Source: JANWWM01 sp046292465 (GTDB lineage Bacteria; Bacteroidota; Chlorobiia; Chlorobiales; Thermochlorobacteraceae). From it: a stretch of DNA of 60,597 bases. The stretch covers positions 1 through 60,597 of the forward strand of contig JBKBRB010000015.1 in assembly GCA_046292465.1 (NCBI GenBank). Reading direction: 5' to 3'. Below are positions 58,815 through 60,597 of the stretch, one piece after another (the stretch's first letter is position 1; the number at the start of each line of letters is the position of its first letter). Both the position numbers and the translations under genes were made by a program. The notes below the pieces were generated by a model that saw nothing but the letters and a program-made list of their open reading frames with translations, did no database searches and had not been told where the DNA came from.

Positions 58815-59485
58815 CTTTGAGCAGGTGAACCTTCTACTTCTTCCAACACGCCGTTTTTCAAACGCAAGATGCGTGCAGGCACTTGCTTGACGATGTTGTA
58901 GTCGTGCGTTACCACCACCACTGAAATTCCTTTCAAACTGATTTTTTTGAGAAGCAACATAATGTCGAGCGAGACATCGGGGTCTAAATTGCCTGTGGGT
59001 TCATCAGCCAAGAGCACAAACGGCTCACGCACTAAGGCACGCGCAATCGCAACGCGCTGCTGCTCCCCACCTGAAAGATTGCGCGGATACTCGTTCCGCT
59101 TTTGCGATAAGCCCACTTCTGAAAGTGCCGCGCTCACTTTCTTCGGAATGTCTTTACTGCGCACATCGGTTACTTCCAAGACAAACGCCACATTTTCATA
59201 CACCGTCCTATCTTCAAACAGCCTGAACTCCTGAAACACAATGCCCAAGTTGCGCCGCAAATACGGAATCTCTTTGCGCTTGATGGTGCTTGAACGATAT
59301 TCGCCGACTCTCACCTCGCCTTCATCAGGAAAGAGTTCCATGTAAAGCAATTTGAGAAATGAACTCTTGCCCGCGCCGCTTGCTCCGATAAGGTAGAGCA
59401 GTTCGCCGCGTTTTATCTCGAGGCTTTGCTTTTCAAGCACGACTTTATTGCCGCGATAGAGCGTTACTTGGTCAAAAGCAATCAT
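58811..59485 (-). CDS. ftsE: FtsE-like cell-division ABC transporter ATP-binding protein
   Basis: 224 residues from ATG 59485 (MIAFDQVTLYRGNKVVLEKQ), where FtsE homologues begin. A GTG at 59557, overlapping the tatA stop by 4 bases, would add 24 residues and is possible. Walker A GASGAGKSS, Q-loop GIVFQEFRLF, signature LSGGEQQRVA and Walker B FVLLADEPTGNLDPD are complete; the FxxxRLFEDRTVYENVAF segment is FtsE-typical. With FtsX it controls peptidoglycan hydrolases at the septum. No ftsX is adjacent in the window. Confidence 0.85.
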   Translation of the reverse strand: MIAFDQVTLYRGNKVVLEKQSLEIKRGELLYLIGASGAGKSSFLKLLYMELFPDEGEVRVGEYRSSTIKRKEIPYLRRNLGIVFQEFRLFEDRTVYENVAFVLEVTDVRSKDIPKKVSAALSEVGLSQKRNEYPRNLSGGEQQRVAIARALVREPFVLLADEPTGNLDPDVSLDIMLLLKKISLKGISVVVVTHDYNIVKQVPARILRLKNGVLEEVEGSPAQS

Positions 59486-59553
59486 ACATTCAGGCTTTAA
59501 CACAAAAGGCGAGTTGTTGCTCGCCCTTGTTTCGTTTTCTCCAACAACTATGC

Positions 59554-59814
59554 TCACTTTTTGCTGAGCAATTCCGCCAACTTGGCTTTATCTTCGTCGC
59601 TCATTTTGCTGATTTTCTCTGCAAGTTCTTTATCGCTCGAGGGCTTATCATTTGAGGCATTCTTGATTTCCTCTTCCAATCCTTGCTGTGCGCGCTTGAA
59701 CTCGTTAATGCCTTTGCCCAAGCCACGCGCCAATTCAGGCAGTTTCTTCGCGCCAAAGAGTAGCAAAATGATGATAAAAATGATGATGAGTTCCTGAAAT
59801 CCTAATCCGAACAT
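59554..59814 (-). CDS. tatA: twin-arginine translocase subunit TatA/TatE
   Basis: 86 residues: one N-terminal membrane helix (GLGFQELIIIFIIILLLFG), the hinge AKKLPELARGLGKGINEFKR, an amphipathic helix, and an acidic/Lys-rich tail (KMSDEDKAKLAELLSKK). Oligomers form the pore that exports folded proteins with twin-Arg signals. It is immediately upstream of ftsE on the minus strand. tatC is not in the window. Confidence 0.93.
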   Translation of the reverse strand: MFGLGFQELIIIFIIILLLFGAKKLPELARGLGKGINEFKRAQQGLEEEIKNASNDKPSSDKELAEKISKMSDEDKAKLAELLSKK

Positions 59815-59855
59815 ACTTCAAAAGCGTTTAAGTTGAAGACGAATTTACCAAAACC

Positions 59856-60597
59856 TTACTTCACAAACAGCATCTTTTTTGTGCTCATAAACGTTCCCGC
59901 TGTAAGCCGATAAAGATAAACGCCCGACGCCAGCGAGAGCGACGAGGCTTGAAGCCGATACCGATAACTGCCTGCTTCTTGACGCGCATCAACAAGCGAG
60001 GCAACCTTTCGCCCCAACACATCAAAGAGTTCTAACTTGACTGCGCTTGGTTCAGGCAACTGATACTCAATAACCGTCGTGGGATTGAACGGGTTCGGAT
60101 AATTTTGCAAGAGTTGATACGAAAGGATTTTCTCAATAGCCGTCGCGGTTGCGGAAAGGTCATAGTCGTGAATTGTGCCATTGAAATCGACACTGCGAAG
60201 CCGATAGGTGTAAGTGCGACCGACCTCGACAGCGTCATCTACAAATTGATATTGCGATTCGGAAAGCGTGGTGCCGTTGCCGCGCAAGCGTGTTTCGGTT
60301 TGATAACTTGCAAGTTCTTCGCCGTTGCGTAGCAGAATGAAACCGAGATTATCTTGCTCGGTTGCCGTGCGCCACACCAGTTCAATGCCGCGCGTTGTGG
60401 CTCTTGCCGTGAACGCGATGAGTGAAACAGGAAGCGGCGAATCGTCGTCGCCTGAAAAAACTGCCCACTCACCTGCAAGCACTGTGAGTCCGCCAATCTG
60501 AACCCTTTTGATGGTTGATGCATTATCGCGTGTGAGCGAGGCGTTTGTGCGATACGATTCCCAAACTGAACCTGTCCACCGTGCAGGAAAGGATTTT
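59856..60597 (-). CDS. T9SS cargo protein, C-terminal part, cut by window edge
   Basis: The minus-strand frame is open from base 60597 to the TAA at 59856, about 246 residues; the N-terminus lies outside the window. The visible part begins KSFPARWTGSVWESYRTNAS and has LPVSLIAFTARATTRGIELV with TATEQDNLGF, an FN3-like module very common just before sorting domains. The type A sorting domain follows: QNYPNPFNPTTVIEYQLP, LFDVLGRKVASLVDARQEAG, ASGVYLYRLTAG, ending KKMLFVK. Nearly the same ending occurs in the metalloprotease at 11850. The functional domain is not visible. Confidence 0.88.
   Translation of the reverse strand, partial: KSFPARWTGSVWESYRTNASLTRDNASTIKRVQIGGLTVLAGEWAVFSGDDDSPLPVSLIAFTARATTRGIELVWRTATEQDNLGFILLRNGEELASYQTETRLRGNGTTLSESQYQFVDDAVEVGRTYTYRLRSVDFNGTIHDYDLSATATAIEKILSYQLLQNYPNPFNPTTVIEYQLPEPSAVKLELFDVLGRKVASLVDARQEAGSYRYRLQASSLSLASGVYLYRLTAGTFMSTKKMLFVK

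Overview
The window looks like a chromosomal segment from the Bacteroidota/Chlorobiota superphylum. Evidence: type IX secretion (T9SS) C-terminal sorting domains at three loci (11850-14402, 50412-51845, 59856-60597), a DUF2851 protein, RNase E/G with tetrahydrodipicolinate succinylase, a promoter of the TTTG-N20-TAnnTTTG type before rpsF, recurring GTATCTTT-like motifs just upstream of several genes, and many genes without a strong Shine-Dalgarno sequence. NADP-isocitrate dehydrogenase, a free two-cluster ferredoxin and the overall gene mix would suit a Chloroherpeton/Thermochlorobacter-like member of the Chlorobi, but this is inference and nothing photosynthetic is visible. I see no rRNA, tRNA, CRISPR array or complete insertion sequence.

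Layout. 1-508: edge-truncated Rpn/DUF2887-type gene on the minus strand, then a REP-like inverted repeat. 764-9506: one tightly packed plus-strand run (RNase G, DapD, class II amidotransferase, RlmB, two methyltransferases, an unknown gene, a GT4 glycosyltransferase and a Wzx-like flippase), moving from housekeeping into surface-glycan genes. 9540-10958: lysine 6-aminotransferase (minus) with a four-cysteine insert. 11117-18559: RNase HII, a T9SS-secreted metalloprotease, ferredoxin (minus), MnmE, and an ECF sigma / anti-sigma / Spy-CnrX-like cassette. 18574-19269: RCK-domain K+ channel regulator (minus).

19519-27221: two classical translation clusters, rpsF-ssb-rpsR-rplI and thrS-infC-rpmI-rplT-pheS. 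The second is split by a tandem pair of Uma2-family genes between thrS and infC. The 337-base gap before thrS holds strong hairpins and an 83-codon minus-strand open frame without ATG that reads like a gene relic. pheT does not follow pheS; instead there are A+T-rich orphan genes.

28028-28975: cysteine-cluster protein and a coiled-coil membrane protein. 29022-33959: compact six-gene minus-strand operon (flippase-like membrane protein, two GT2 glycosyltransferases, a 72-residue orphan, a NodB-type deacetylase, a DMT transporter), probably a glycan or glycolipid pathway. 34088-40646: ABC-F protein, two-domain oxidoreductase, NtrC-type regulator and YmdB-like phosphoesterase on the plus strand, meeting a minus-strand run (CorC-like protein, M28 peptidase, ABM protein, class V aminotransferase, TrpD).

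46309-60597: YceI protein, a 56-residue orphan, MarR regulator, ATP-grasp ligase with a structured leader ending in a terminator, an AraC-type response regulator, an esterase with a sorting domain but no signal peptide, FabI, FkbM methyltransferase, NADP-Icd, DUF2851, CtpA protease, FtsE, TatA and an edge-truncated T9SS cargo protein.
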